A stretch of 64,000 nt of DNA from Otis tarda (Eukaryota > Chordata > Aves > Otidiformes > Otididae): contig CM048554.1 in NCBI GenBank assembly GCA_026413225.1, positions 88,515,963 through 88,579,962 of the forward strand, read 5' to 3'. Below, piece after piece: positions 28,901 to 41,599 of this stretch (positions are counted from its first letter, which is position 1; each line of letters opens with the position of its first letter). A program made the translations under genes and the position numbers. Below the pieces are notes generated by a model. That model was not told the DNA's origin. It ran no database searches and saw only the letters and a program-made list of their open reading frames with translations.

Positions 28901-31900
28901 CTGTCCACTCATTGTACAGAGGTAGCTCTTCCAACTTGCATTAACAAATGTCTTATTTGGTGGAAGATCCCACGTAATGTCTGCAAATGGATGCTACCTC
29001 ATTTTTCCCTCTTGTGCAGAATAATAGATGTAGCTGCTTCCCTTCTGGACTGGGAGGCTTTGGATAGCCCTGAAGTTGTAGCCTGAGGAAGAACATAGTT
29101 CCCATATCAGTGGACTGGAATTTTGTGCTGTCCTAGCACTCATTTAGGACACCACAGACAAGTGACGGCCTGTGCCACATGAACAAACAAGATGGTCCAA
29201 GATTTTTCAGGTGTCTGATCAGCCTTTGGAACAGGAACTTGATCCTCTTATCCAGAGAGTGTGAATCCCTTTGTGCATGATCCTAGTAATGTTAGATCCT
29301 CAAAGCCAGTGCTCAAAGTAAAGCAAGACACAGAACTAATCCTGGTGGCTCCAGCATAAAGCAGGTGATAATTTTGGTTTTAAGGTCTGAATCCTGAATT
29401 CTCTTGGAAACAAAATTTTTTTTTTTTCCATTAGTGATCTTCAGTGTATTGATGTCAGCTTCACACCAGCATCTCAAACTCTTACAGCTTGGAGTGGCTT
29501 TCAAGAAAGAACAGATCCATTTTGATTTTCAAGAGCATTCTTGATAATAATAAATAAATTTCTGCCATCATTCTCAGTTACCCCGTATTTTGCACCAGGA
29601 CTCTGGCCACCACATCACTGCCTGTGGACATACATGCTGGTTTACTCCTAGACTTCTTTCCGGAGCAATGCAGCTGATTTGCTGCAGGAGGTGAGAGAAA
29701 ACTTTCAGTGCAGCTGGATACAACCAGAAACTGTAAAGTTAGAAGCTAATTTACCTATGAAGAAAAACTGGTCTCTTCTTTTTGGTGAAAGAGGTTAGGA
29801 AAGGATGGGAAGCCACAACTTATTTATTGAGGCTGTTGTGCATACCTTCACTGTCAGGCATGCTTAGCCTTTTAGACTGACAATAAAAGGTCCATTTAGA
29901 TAACATACATTGTCTTGTGGTGTGCTGAGACATCCAAGGGACTCTCTTTTATCAAAGAAGGGGGACAACAATTGCAGAGATGCTATGAAGTAGTTCAAAT
30001 TAAATTCCTTTCTATCAATGATTACTGTTCATTGCAGACTGGAGTCAGCTGATGGTTAACTAAAGCAGCAGCTGTGACTTTTTGCGGAGTGTTTCTATGC
30101 TAGACACCGGTACTAATGGCTATTTAACATTTATGTTGAACTTAGTGTTGCTGAGGAGTTACAGAGTCATTTGTATTTTGGATGGCAGTCCCTCAGTTTT
30201 TTTAGAATAGTGGCTTTTCTAAAACTCTCCTAGAGGAGGTAACGCTCCCCAGGGCAAGCACTGCAGGAGTTTCTTAGTAGGGTGCACTTACACATGGAGA
30301 AGCGCTTAAAGGATTGAAGCTACTTTTCTGTAGCTGTTCTTGGAGATGTGATGTGTGTACGCTCACAGGCTATCCTTTTGCCTTTCCATGTGCTATTATT
30401 TTAGAAGTACTGAGGAAAAGATATGTGCCTTTTTCTCCCTTCCTAGGGCTATGCTGTGGAAGGGAAAGGGTTTACTTATCAATGGGATAAAAAAGAACTG
30501 ATACTACTCATGTGTTTACAAATAGGTGTCACCAGCAGTAGAGATGCATGCCTAGGCACCATGAGCATGTCGCAGTGAACTGTTACAGGTTATTGATACG
30601 TATTTAGTGTGGGGGTGGTTTTTTATATTGAGATCTTCTTAGAGATAGAGGAATCTTGCTTTCTGCCTCTATGCAGAGTTTTTTCCAAGTCCCTAGTAAT
30701 TCCCATTGCTATCTCCTAATGTTTGAAAACAAGGTAACAGTAGTATTTCAGATGAGACATCTGTGACTTAGGAATGTTACAATGCCTTATTAGCTCATTC
30801 TGTATATATCCCAGCCCATGTCCAAAGGATGTTTTCGTTTAGGGAAGTGCTTGCACTGGAATTTCTCCAGTTCTCGTTTTCTGTACATTTGTTGCACGTC
30901 CTTCAGCACCATCCAAATCCCCTGCTTACACATTCAGCAGCTTCTCTGTTCAAAATGCTGTCATTATTCAGCAGTCCAACATTGTCTCATTGTTGCGTTT
31001 CCAATACAAGATATAGTGGCTTTTAAGAAAAAAAAGAAAAATCAGTTATTCTTGTGACTGTATTTGGTGAAGTCCGAAATAGGAAGGAAAACCCCAGCGA
31101 AATCACACTAACTTTGCAGTAGCTTGGATGTTCTAACATCATTCTGTCTCTGACTAGAAGCTTTCTAAATAAGTAAGGTAAATAGGTATTAAAATAAAAA
31201 ATTTAAAGTGAAGAGAAGGTGTAAAGGTTTTCAGCCTTCAAGAGCACAACAATGGGATGATTGCGTGTTTTGATATATCCTGTGTTTCTCTACGGCTAGA
31301 TGCTTTTAGTTTGGGAGATTTTTACAGACTATTTTTGAGACAGCCAAATGCCTCTGCTGATATGAAGCTTCTGGAGAAGGCAAGAGACAAGTTTGGGGAT
31401 AGAAATGAAGCAAAATTTTATAGCTTTATAATAATGTTTTCTGATGTGTGCTGTTCAATAAAAAGTGTCAGCAGTGTGAATTGTAATAAACTTAAAACAA
31501 ACATAAACAGACTGGGTCATAATAACTTTCCCGAATCTATTATAGAGTAGTATTAATGTAGTGTAATTTGCTGTTAGATAGAGAAGGGTTAATGACGCAT
31601 TTGTCATCCTGACCACTACTCTCTGAGTTAAGAGGTGGCATTGCAAGTCAGTTCTGCTTTGTATAAGCACCTGCTTCTGCTAATGAGTATTAAGTGATTA
31701 AACCACATGGAGGAAAACCAGTATGTCTTAGAAAACAGCTGTAGGTGCATGAGAGACTACTGGGAGCATAGACCCCAGACAGGCAAAACAGTAAGAATGT
31801 ATATAAACCAAACGAAGTAAGGAATTCTTGTAAGAAAAGCAAGGGCTTCTAGCCAAAGGCAGATATTGATAGGGAAGGCATAAATCAATTGGCAGACCTA

Positions 31901-34900
31901 AGGGATAGACTCCAGGGAGCATTTACTGAGAAATATAAAAAAGAGAAAAGCATGCTTCAGTTGGTGCTAAATGAGAACCTATGCCTTTGGCACAAAGATG
32001 GCCAAAAGGCTGTTCTCATTTTTGCCTCTTTATTCACAAAGCAACTATGTTTAACTTGAATTTCTGTTCAGTCTTAAAGAAAAAGGGAATTTAAGAGACC
32101 TCACAACTTCATTTTAGCATACTGTAGTTTTGGACTTTTTGGTGGAAGAGTGTTCTGTCTAAAAGAACAGCTTACTGTTGCTGAAATGAAACTCTAATGT
32201 AGCTTACAGAGACAGAGCAGCACATTTCCAATTACAGAAGGTCACCATATTATGGCAGCTTTCTTATTTTAGAGGGTATTTTTTGTTTGTTTTAACTTTT
32301 TTCCTGGTGTTCTTCTGTAGATTTATCATAAGCACATACAAGCGCACAGATTTACTGCACTGTATGGCAGGTTGTTCATGCTGCCTGTTTTGGGCAACAG
32401 TATGTCTTTGAGAGTTTTCCTAAGCCGTCCAGGATGAGCTCCTTAGACATGATATTTAGATGTTTGCTTCTGAAAATGAAAAAGCAGAACACAATTTTCA
32501 TTCTGTTCAGTTAATTAATCGCTTATTCACAAATAACTAGAACACGAGCATGGGGGATTTGTGATTCTCAAGTATTGCATGTCTAAAAATATTTCAATTC
32601 TGCCGTATTTCCATTTGCTGCAAGCAATGTACTTATTTCTATTCTCAGTTTGCCGCTTCACATAGAATGTAAAAATACTCCAGTGCCCACCCTGAAATTA
32701 GATTCTTCTTGAGGATGATCATCAACTCAATCATTTGATGAGTGGTTGGCACATTACATTCAAGCTTTACAGTGAAACAAATATCATCTTTGAAGGATGA
32801 CTGAATGTATGGCTTACAGACTTTAAATGGCAATGTCCTCAGAAAGGCCTGCGCCTCTTTTTGACATAAGACTTGAGCTTTCCAGTTCCTTGAGCAGGTA
32901 GGAAGCTCACAAATAATGTTTTAGAAACACTTCTACTGTGGCTGCTAGATGATGCTTTTTGCATAACTCCATCACCCTATAAGACTACTTTTGTGACTCC
33001 TCACTACATCCATTCCATATCCTTTGCTGCTTTGTTTAATGTAGGTGTATAGTAAAGACCAGCAATAGTATTAGCTGTTTGTGTTAGACAATATCGTTGC
33101 ATGCTGCATTTTTCCCCGTAATGTTGATACTGACTGTATGAAATTAAAAAATTACGTGGGATCATGACTGAATTTTTATAAAAAGGAGGGAAAATACAAG
33201 ACTATTTGCCTCTAATGGTTGGGGTTAATTTTATGACAGCGGGCCAGATACATTCCAGATGTTTAATGCATAAAATGTTATCCTGGGGTTCCATCTAGTA
33301 TAATTTTTTTCCCAAATTTCATGATAAAGGCTTCTACTAATTTTTCATTGAATCAGAAAATTACTACTTTGTTCTTAAATATATACAATTCCCTATAATT
33401 AAATATATGTTATGTAGAAAGTATAATTATACATTTCCTGGATTTTGCTGGTAAAATCTTAATACTCACTTTTACCATTAGTGAATTTCAAAGAACTTTA
33501 GTGTTGGATCTTTGTTAACAACAGATAACATAGTTTCAAAAATAATCATATGTACCTGTAGGTTTCTCTGTTTGAGATAGACAAACTTTTTAGAACTGTG
33601 TCCAGCAACAGCTTTTAACATAGAGCTGGACCTGAGCTTTTTTTCCTATCTCATACATTCATGCATGTCATAAATTGAACAGGAAATAAGAACAGAAGTA
33701 TCGCTACTGATCAGGTGGTTTGCATTTTTTTTATTTTTTAAGGCTTATACTTTTGAAAATGGAAAATACACATGCAAAATGATGGAAATTATTGTAGCTT
33801 TGCTATAGGTGCAGTAATTGTAACACATTGGTTAAAATCAAGAGGCCAAAAGAAAACAATAAAAATTGCCTATGGGATGGATGTACAGCCAAACCCTTCT
33901 TACACCATGAACCTACTACCACAGCAGGTTTTTTTTTTGAGTTTAAACTGAGTTGATCTATATTTTGACCAGTTCTTGTAAAACTCCATTGAATTTTCTA
34001 AAACATTTTAGCTTAAGATTTGTGTTAAAAAATTATTCAGGTTTTACCTAAGACTAACCTAGGAGATTTTTGTTATTATACACTTTTTAAAGATGAGTGT
34101 CTCAATAAATCACACACTTCTGCTTGGTTTTGAGTGTAGTCAGGCTTTGTTCTGGTTTTTAGAAAGTTTTTATGGATATGCGTAGCCTAATTAAAATATT
34201 ATTGTTAAAGCTGCTGCAAAAAATAACTTGCAGGAATATTTAAAACAGTGTGAATGGACGAGAATCCAATCATTCGGATTATTTTGCACTAGCAAGAATT
34301 CATGCTTCAGATATACTCTGAGAGATCACTGATTCACTGTGAGATCCCAAGGAGGACGCTGTATGCTCTAGCAGGCAATAAAGACTATCATTTTTCTTTT
34401 TCTGTTTGAATTAGAAACCTGTGACTGAGTTAAATACTAAAATTCAAGTTCAAGGAGAAAATTATTTGAATGTAATTTCTGTGAACAATAAAATAGTCTA
34501 TTAAATAACTGAGGTTGCATAACTGCTTGTTTTTCAACTCAAATTTCATTATTTTCAATCTCTTCTACAATTTTAGTGATTGTAGGACACAATACTCATG
34601 CTATACTTATACTCAGTTCTATTAAAATTAAAAGTTTAAGGAAGAAAATGTCCATTTTGTAAGGATTTAAAAATGGATCCAGTAACTTCTTTGCTGTGTC
34701 TTTGTTACTTCTCTTGTTCAAAGTAATGCTTGTGATGCGAAAGCATTGGTTTAGCTTTGTCCTAAGGTTAAATAGTTTATCTTAAAATGTGCTGGTGGTA
34801 AATAGAGATCTTTACTTTTTCAGAGTGTTATGCCCACCTTTATGTGCTAAAATACAGCAGACTTATTTTCAATCTCTATCTGCTGATAAAATTTCCACTG

Positions 34901-35097
34901 GAAGCAGCATTAGGTTTCTGTGTATGTTTAGAGTGGAGCACTACCCGAAAAGCAATTGATATTAGGAACAGCAAACTCCAATAAGACAGCTATTTTCTTT
35001 CTACTGCTAACACCTCTTACTAAAAACTAGGGAAAATCCTGGGAAAATTTGGTCTGTACTAAATTTTTACTTCAGAGGAAGCCAAAGCAAAATAACT

Positions 35098-35187
35098 GCT
35101 CTAGCTGACCCTGCTTGGGAAGGGGGCTTGGACTGGGTAATCTCCAGCAGTTCTAGGCAGCCCTGATGATGCTGTGATTTCTGTGTC
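35098..35187 (+). mobile_element. Diverged CR1 LINE 3' end
   Basis: TCTAGCTGACCCTGCTTGGG, GGGGCTTGGACTGGGTAATC and the terminal GATGCTGTGATTTCTGTG lie in CR1 3'-end order, sense to ME1. Several substitutions separate it from the intron 5 copies, and the end is of the 'TGTGATT' type, so it is probably an older, different CR1 subfamily. Only about 90 bases can be recognised. Confidence 0.82.
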
Positions 35188-36840
35188 CTCGGGATGCGGA
35201 TCTCAGAGATATCACTGAATGCCATGTGCAGACAGCTCAAGCCTGGGTGAAACTGCTCTGCTCTGTGCCGGGATGCTCACTGGCAATCTTGTGTGACAAA
35301 TTTAACTCAGATGCTTTCACGTCAGCCAGCCTGCCTTCTGACTTGTTACCTCTTAGCACTGCGGCTCCTCGCGTTAGGAAGTGCTCTGTCACTGTGACAT
35401 GAATCGAGCTATTTCCTTGGTTCCTTTTCAGGAGATAAGGTCAGTTCTACAAACAGAAAACAGTGTCTCTTTTCAGAGGTGATTTCTTCATTAAAGTGAA
35501 AGTTGAGTAGGATATGCTGTAGGAAGAATAAGTCTTCACTTTTGTCCTTGTTAATGGTTATTGAGAGCAAATGATGGTGATTTAAAGGTCAGTGAAAACT
35601 GGCTTAAAGGCTGCTATTGTCTAAATACTGGAAATTTTCCATGTTCGAAAGAGCCGGGGCAGCGCAAGTTTTTGAAGTAAATAGAAGGACAGTGATCTCA
35701 TTTGTTTGTGTATGTCACAGTTTAAATAACATTGAAAAGTTTTTTGTTTTGTTTTTTTTTAAAAAAAAATTAACATTGCGAGATTCCTAGTAGATACATG
35801 GTTGATGTGTTTTGCTGATGGTTCTTTACACAGTTAATATTAGCATAAAATACTACAAGCTTGACAGCTATTGAAGCAGAACAGTGTGTTATTTTTTGTC
35901 TTAAAAATGAATGGGTCTGGCTCTGGTAAACCATTCTCTCATTCACAATCTTCAAATAGTGCTATTTGTGTCTATTAGAGTGTAAGTAATTAAGTTATTT
36001 ATTGAGCAACTGTCAGAAGAGTTTAAGTAGCTTCTGGAGCAAAATAGCTCTGGCTCTTAAAACACAGTATTTCTCAAAGTCTGCCTTTTCCTTTTCAAAC
36101 AAACACATCCCATTGAATTGCCATTACGTGGTTAAACAACAACACATAAAAGCTGAGTGTCTAGATGAATGATACTTTAGGAATATTATTAAATCAACGG
36201 ATTCGTGTTTTAAGAAATGAACGTAAAGAAGATAGGATTTGATCTACTCTGTTGCTGTACGAAAAGGATGTGTCATTATGTTCTGACTATTTAGATCACG
36301 AAATGCTGTGCTGTTTGCTTTTGTAAGTAAATGAGATTAGGCACTAATTAAAAAACAGTGCTAATCTAGATATACAATAACGAGTCTTTTACATAATTTA
36401 TGCCAAAATTCTGCAATGACAAAGTCCATCAAGTGTTGCCTTCACTATGAAGTATTCTTAATTTTAATCTGAAATAGTTTGAGGTGCATTATATGGTTTC
36501 CAGAATTAACTAGAGACTTGCGGATTATTAGTGAAGTGACAAGCTATAGTTACTTTGTGTACCATGTAAAATTGGTTTTAAAATTTTGCTGTGTAAAGCT
36601 TGTAATGTTCTGCTCAGATTAATTTAACAATGTAATGGTTTTTTTTGTGGTGAGTGAGAGCAGTTAAGGAATTACTTATGGCTTTTATTGTACAAACGAC
36701 TGACTTTTCCCAGTTCTGGAGCCTGAGTTTACCTGATTGAGTGAAAGCAGGATGTTTCAAGCAAAAAAGATTCCTTTTGCAGAAGTCTTTGTATACTCAA
36801 AGTAGCAGTGTAGAGATTACATACTTTGCTAGGAAGAATC

Positions 36841-36886
36841 AGTGTATCAGAGAGCTACTGGAGTAGTGTATCCAGAGCTACTGGAG
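36841..36886. repeat. About 23-bp tandem duplication
   Basis: AGTGTATCAGAGAGCTACTG plus GAG (36841-36863) is repeated after one T as AGTGTATCCAGAGCTACTGG plus AG (36865-36886). The copies differ by one deletion and one substitution. Confidence 0.88.
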
Positions 36887-37019
36887 ACAAGTAATAGGAC
36901 AGCAGCCCTTGTGCAGGTTTTTTTTCTTCCCTTTTCATTGCCTTCAGTCTGTACTGCTATAGGCCACTTGTCTCTTCTTTTACTCTCACTGGCTCTGGTT
37001 TGCTACCATTTATAAAATA

Positions 37020-37500
37020 TATGCTGTCTGAAAGCTCTGGAGCCTGCTTCAGATACAGAAGGCCAGATGGGGCAGTGTCTGTGTGATCTGTCCCCTGCCT
37101 GGAGACGGGTCAGGGGTGTTCCAACACAGCTCGCTGTGTTGGAAGTTACTGAACAGCAACCCCTGGTTCTCCACTTCCCTAATCTCACGTGAGGTGGAAG
37201 TGGGGATGTGCCGAGACCTGAAGCTGGGTCTCTGGGCAACTCTGACTGTATTTGAATATTAACCCAGTCCACTTCAGGTGTGACAATTTGCCAACTAAGA
37301 TTGCTGGAAGTAAAACACAAGGTGTGGCCAAAGGGAGTCCCTTTGGAAGTTCCTGCAACCCATGATGTTGTTTGAACCATCTCTTCTGGCTGTAGTGCTA
37401 CCTGGAGGAGGCTCTTTGAAGCCCACAGTGTCCATTGTCAAGGAGGTAAGGCAAACCATGGACTCTAGTTGAATCTTTTGGGCAGGGCTGAGCATAGTGT
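37020..37500. other. G+C-richer intronic patch containing a hairpin
   Basis: This segment is distinctly richer in G+C than its flanks. It carries a 125-codon open frame on minus (37003-37380) with no recognisable domain, plus a perfect 11-bp hairpin. It may be a mobile-element remnant of unknown class or a constrained element. I do not recognise it. Confidence 0.35.
37118..37143. repeat. Perfect hairpin (11-bp arms, 4-nt loop)
   Basis: TTCCAACACAG, loop CTCG, CTGTGTTGGAA. The arms are fully complementary and of mixed sequence, within the G+C-richer patch. Confidence 0.92.
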
Positions 37501-38789
37501 GGATACTCTATTTGCTTTTGTTCTTGGATGTGCAGCATCTGGAGCACTGCATCTTGCTGAGGCTTACATCGGAAAAAAATTATAATATTAAGTAGCTACC
37601 TACCCCAGTTGTCTTTTTTTTTAAAAAAAAAATTACTGTCATCATTATTAGTTATTTTTAAATAATGTTTTCATATCTATACTAAAAGATCCCACAGCAT
37701 CTGAATCTTTGTGCCACTAGAGGTGTGTGCCTTTTACTCCTCCAAATCCTATCCTTTCTTTTCTGAAACCTCATTCCTCTGAGGTTGTATCTTCAAAAGC
37801 CAGACTTAGAGCTGTTGTCTTCAAGGATAGTTTCCTCGCTTTTCTGCCCTTAAGGCTAATTCCCATTGTATGCTGTACCGTTGTGTAAGTGCCCTGAATT
37901 TGTCTCAGTTATGTAGGTGTAATTTTTTAAACTGTAGTAACTGTTATAGCACTGCACTTACTAACATGGACTTGGGAGTGTGAAGAGTGCTGCACAGGCT
38001 GCCGATGCTGGATAAATAGTGCCATGAAACAGCATTTTCAGAAGGGAATATTGAAATAAGACTAAGTGCTGATTTGCTCCAGTAGCTGAAGATTGACTGT
38101 TCAGACTCCTTGACATTAGCATTTCCCATTTACAGTGATTATGAACACTATATTTTTTTCTATTTTAATTATTTCATTACACTCCTGTATCAAATTCAAC
38201 TTTTGAGTCACTGTAAAAATGTATAATGAGGCTTCCGTTATTCTTTTAAGTATAGCTAACTGGAGTCAGCAGATGTTAGCATTGGTCTTCCAGAATATTT
38301 TAAGTCACTTTCTTCTAAAATGAACTATTTATAATCAACCATTTGGAAAACCATATGCCAAACATGAAATAACAAATAATATTTATAAACTTTTGTGTCT
38401 TTTCTGGGTTAATATCTTATTCTCCATTGTCTTTCATACGGTGCTAGTACTTACCTGTTTTATGAACTATATCTTACTCATACATAGCTCCAGGCTTTCA
38501 GAGGTGTTAACAGTACATACTATTCTCTTAATGCTCCTGTCCTATTTTTGATGTCGGTTTTTGATTTAATCTTTGATTTACTTCTTATAAACTTTTCTGT
38601 TTAAATATGGTTTGAGTATGCAACATCTGGAAAATGTAAAGCCCAAGTTTCTTTAATACTGATGAATGCAGGATGGAGGTCAGTAGCAGCTGCAATTTCA
38701 GCATTGACTATTTTATTTATTGGAAGAAATACCTGTGCATTGTAAAGTAATGAAATTCATCCCTACAGAGGGACGGGTAAGGGAAAAGT

Positions 38790-38809
38790 AAAAAAAAAAA
38801 AAAAAAAAA
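38790..38809. repeat. Poly-A run (20 nt)
   Basis: An uninterrupted run of about 20 A following GGGAAAAGT. No recognisable retroposed body lies directly upstream, so it is called only a simple repeat. Confidence 0.95.
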
Positions 38810-39125
38810 TCTGTGAACAGCTGCATTTCTTAAATCAGCCTATCAGTTGTATTCATTAGTCCGTAGAGGTCTTGAAACAAATGTTACTGCACAAAGGAGC
38901 TTGGTTAGGTAAGATGTAATTAAAAGTTTGAGTACGTTTTCCATGATGACAGGAGACTATATTGAACAATTACAATGGGAAATGTTATTTTTTCGTGAGA
39001 GCAGGACATTCTTTAGGGGGCATATAGGTACTCTTAGTTTCTAGTACAATGTTTGTATTTTTACATGTTTTATAATCTTAACAAAAATAGGAGGGAATTT
39101 TAACAGGGACTAGGGATGTAGTTTA

Positions 39126-39129
<4 letters not shown>

Positions 39130-39156
<27 letters not shown>
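39130..39156. repeat. Poly-T run (27 nt)
   Basis: The longest homopolymer in the window, about 27 T. It could be the tail of an antisense retroposon, but no recognisable body follows it. Confidence 0.95.
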
Positions 39157-40369
39157 GCAAAGTGCAGGAGTTTGGGAAGGTTTAGGCTCAGAAATAAACT
39201 GAGGCTGATCTCTGAGATTTTTTATTGTTATTACTAAGCTTGTTGATTTAGGCTGCCTGGGGAAGTGAAGTCACCTCTGCTATAATTCTGTGTACAGTTC
39301 ATAATTCAGATAATGGTTTTGAACACGTAGGGTTGTGAGAAAAATTTGAACTTTTTTTCATTAAAAATGTTAGGCATTTTCTGGGACATGTTAGATTGCC
39401 TTGTGTTATTATAAGAAGAGGAAAGAGGATTATTCTGTTTCTATGATACATTTTCCAAAACTGTTCTTTAATAGAAAATAGACAAATACATTGCTGGTGG
39501 AACATTATTTCTTTGAAGCATAATAAACAAATACTCCATTTAATTCTGTTTACTTTGTTCTCATAGATCAGAGTTCTAATAAAACAGAGCCAAATTATGT
39601 GGTGTAGCATGACCTCCACATAACTGGTAGAATCTGTTACAGCGTAGTGAGCTCAGTGACCCAAAACACATCCACCCTTTGTTGAGTGGGTCCCAATGTC
39701 CTCGTGTGGGTTCGTCCCTTGTTCTTCGGGGCTCTGGTCTTACTGGCGGTGTGACAAGAAGAAAGGAGCCATAGTTACTTATTTGCATAATTATTCCTCC
39801 ACTGTAGTTTCATTTATCGTCTGGCTATCTGAAGTGGGCATAAGTAGAAGTGATCCCTTTGGCTAGACTGGTATCAACCAATGATGAACTGAAGGCTAAC
39901 TGAAGCCAAAGTGACTGAAGATGAGCAGTTCGGCATATGCGCTCAAACAAGTTCCATGTAGATCTGCATTGTGCCAGGTTCAAAATGAACACGTTGATTT
40001 GAAGACTAATCTGTTGCTGCAAGCTTCAAGTCAGTTTTAAGTAATAATTTGGCTGATTGGCCTTTTAAACCTCAGCAGGTCTCAATTTGTTGCCTTGCAA
40101 GAAAAATAATATGTGTAACCAAGATGTCAGTTCAGGTAGAAAGGACCATACTGTGTCACAAAACCTGCACTTTCTTTTACAGTGAACTTGCCAACCTAGG
40201 CTGCCCTGAAAGTATGTACAGTTGAACTTAAGCCTACTTCCCCATGAGGTGCTTTTCTTGTTAGATATGTGAACATGTACATGCTGAAAAACAAGCATCA
40301 TATTTTTCCTGATTTTTTTTTTTTACAGAACCTTATCTTTAAGCATTTTTTTTCCTGTACCTTGCTTAT

Positions 40370-40510
40370 TTATGTGCTGAAATGCGTTGCTTGTCCACCT
40401 GCTGTAGCAGCCCCATCCTGAAATGCTGCATCCGACAGACACACATCACACAGGCTGACTCTTGCTCTGCATCTAGCAGAGCGGGGTGTGCGTCACTGAC
40501 GTGACAGTAC
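40370..40510. promoter_or_regulatory. Candidate intronic regulatory patch (CRE-like motif)
   Basis: The patch is G+C-richer than its flanks. It holds TGACGTGAC at 40497-40505, one base from the cAMP-response-element core TGACGTCA, and a GGGGTGTG box at 40483-40490 of the kind KLF-family factors can bind. A 7-bp inverted repeat (GCTCTGC/GCAGAGC, 40464-40482) lies beside them. Motif presence is seen directly; regulatory activity is only inferred. Confidence 0.3.
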
Positions 40511-40774
40511 TTATTATTAACTTTATACTTTATTCTGTCTTATTTTTGGACTGAAATACATATATAATTTAATCCAATTTAAATTGTGTATCTTGCCCCT
40601 TTCTTGAGTCTTCTCATGACTGTGCTATGATAGCCAGAAATTAAGTATAATGTCTGCTAGGTAGCCAAATAATTTTCTACCTTGTCAGCTTGTGTCACCC
40701 TATCACACTTGTAATAATCTTATGCAGCTAGTGCTTTTCCTGGACAGAGCGTGACCTCATGGAAAAGGAAAAAT

Positions 40775-40818
40775 GCGTAGTGCTACTATTGCGTAGTGCT
40801 ACTACGCGTAGTGCTCTG
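40775..40818. repeat. CpG-bearing tandem repeat, about 2.8 copies of a 15-16-bp unit
   Basis: GCGTAGTGCTACTATT (40775-40790), GCGTAGTGCTACTAC (40791-40805) and a partial GCGTAGTGCTCTG (40806-40818). Each unit starts with a CpG, which is unusual in this CpG-poor intron and suggests that the array is young. Confidence 0.92.
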
Positions 40819-41599
40819 ACTGCAGGTAGAATTGCCAGCACATTCGGTTCCAGTAATGTAGGTTCAATGTTCTTGTGGCTGACACCACTGCAAGCTGTGG
40901 TTCCACTTGCAACCTAGGGTAGCTTCTTGTGGAGGTCATCTTAAAGGAGAAAACTTAAGAAATGAAAGATGAGGAAAACAGATCCAGGTAAAAGAACAAA
41001 AGATTCTTGTCTTTTACTCTGTGCCCTTAAATCTAGGGGTATCTTCTCAGTCAGGACAATGTGTCCAGAAACATTTTAGTAATCTACAGAAAGAATGGAG
41101 GGAAGGGGAGAAGGAGGGGAGTGAAATGCTTTCAACATGACTCTGTTTACACTTCAGCCCCTCTTTCCCATTGTTGTTTGAATGTGATCCTGCTTGAACA
41201 GATTTCTGAAATACGCTCTCAATACTTATTCAAAGGTCCTTACAAATGTTCTAACAAAATTCCTTCTGGAGCAGTTGCCCTGCCTTTACTTTCGTCTGCC
41301 GGGGAATTTATTCCATGGAGACCTCTCTCCTTAGCTTGCAAGGAAGAGGTCATTTAACCACACTGGGCTGGGCTCTGGCTTTTTAGAAAATCAATACAAA
41401 ACCTTGCTTCATTTAACACAAATCTATTAGGTTGGTGTAAATGGGAGGGCAGTGAGAAGGAGAGGGGTGATGCCTCTAGATAGTTTTCCTCCTGTGCACT
41501 CATCTCTCACGGTTGACTGTTGGTGAGGCTAGCAACTTTGATTAAATGTATTTTATGATTTAACAGTATACACAATGTTTTGTAAAATGACTCACTGTA

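Noticed and set aside
41428-41450. TTAGGTTGGTGTAAATG resembling a mariner-type terminal repeat
   Set aside because: Only one short end is visible, with no partner terminal repeat or TA target duplication at a sensible distance. Too weak to call.
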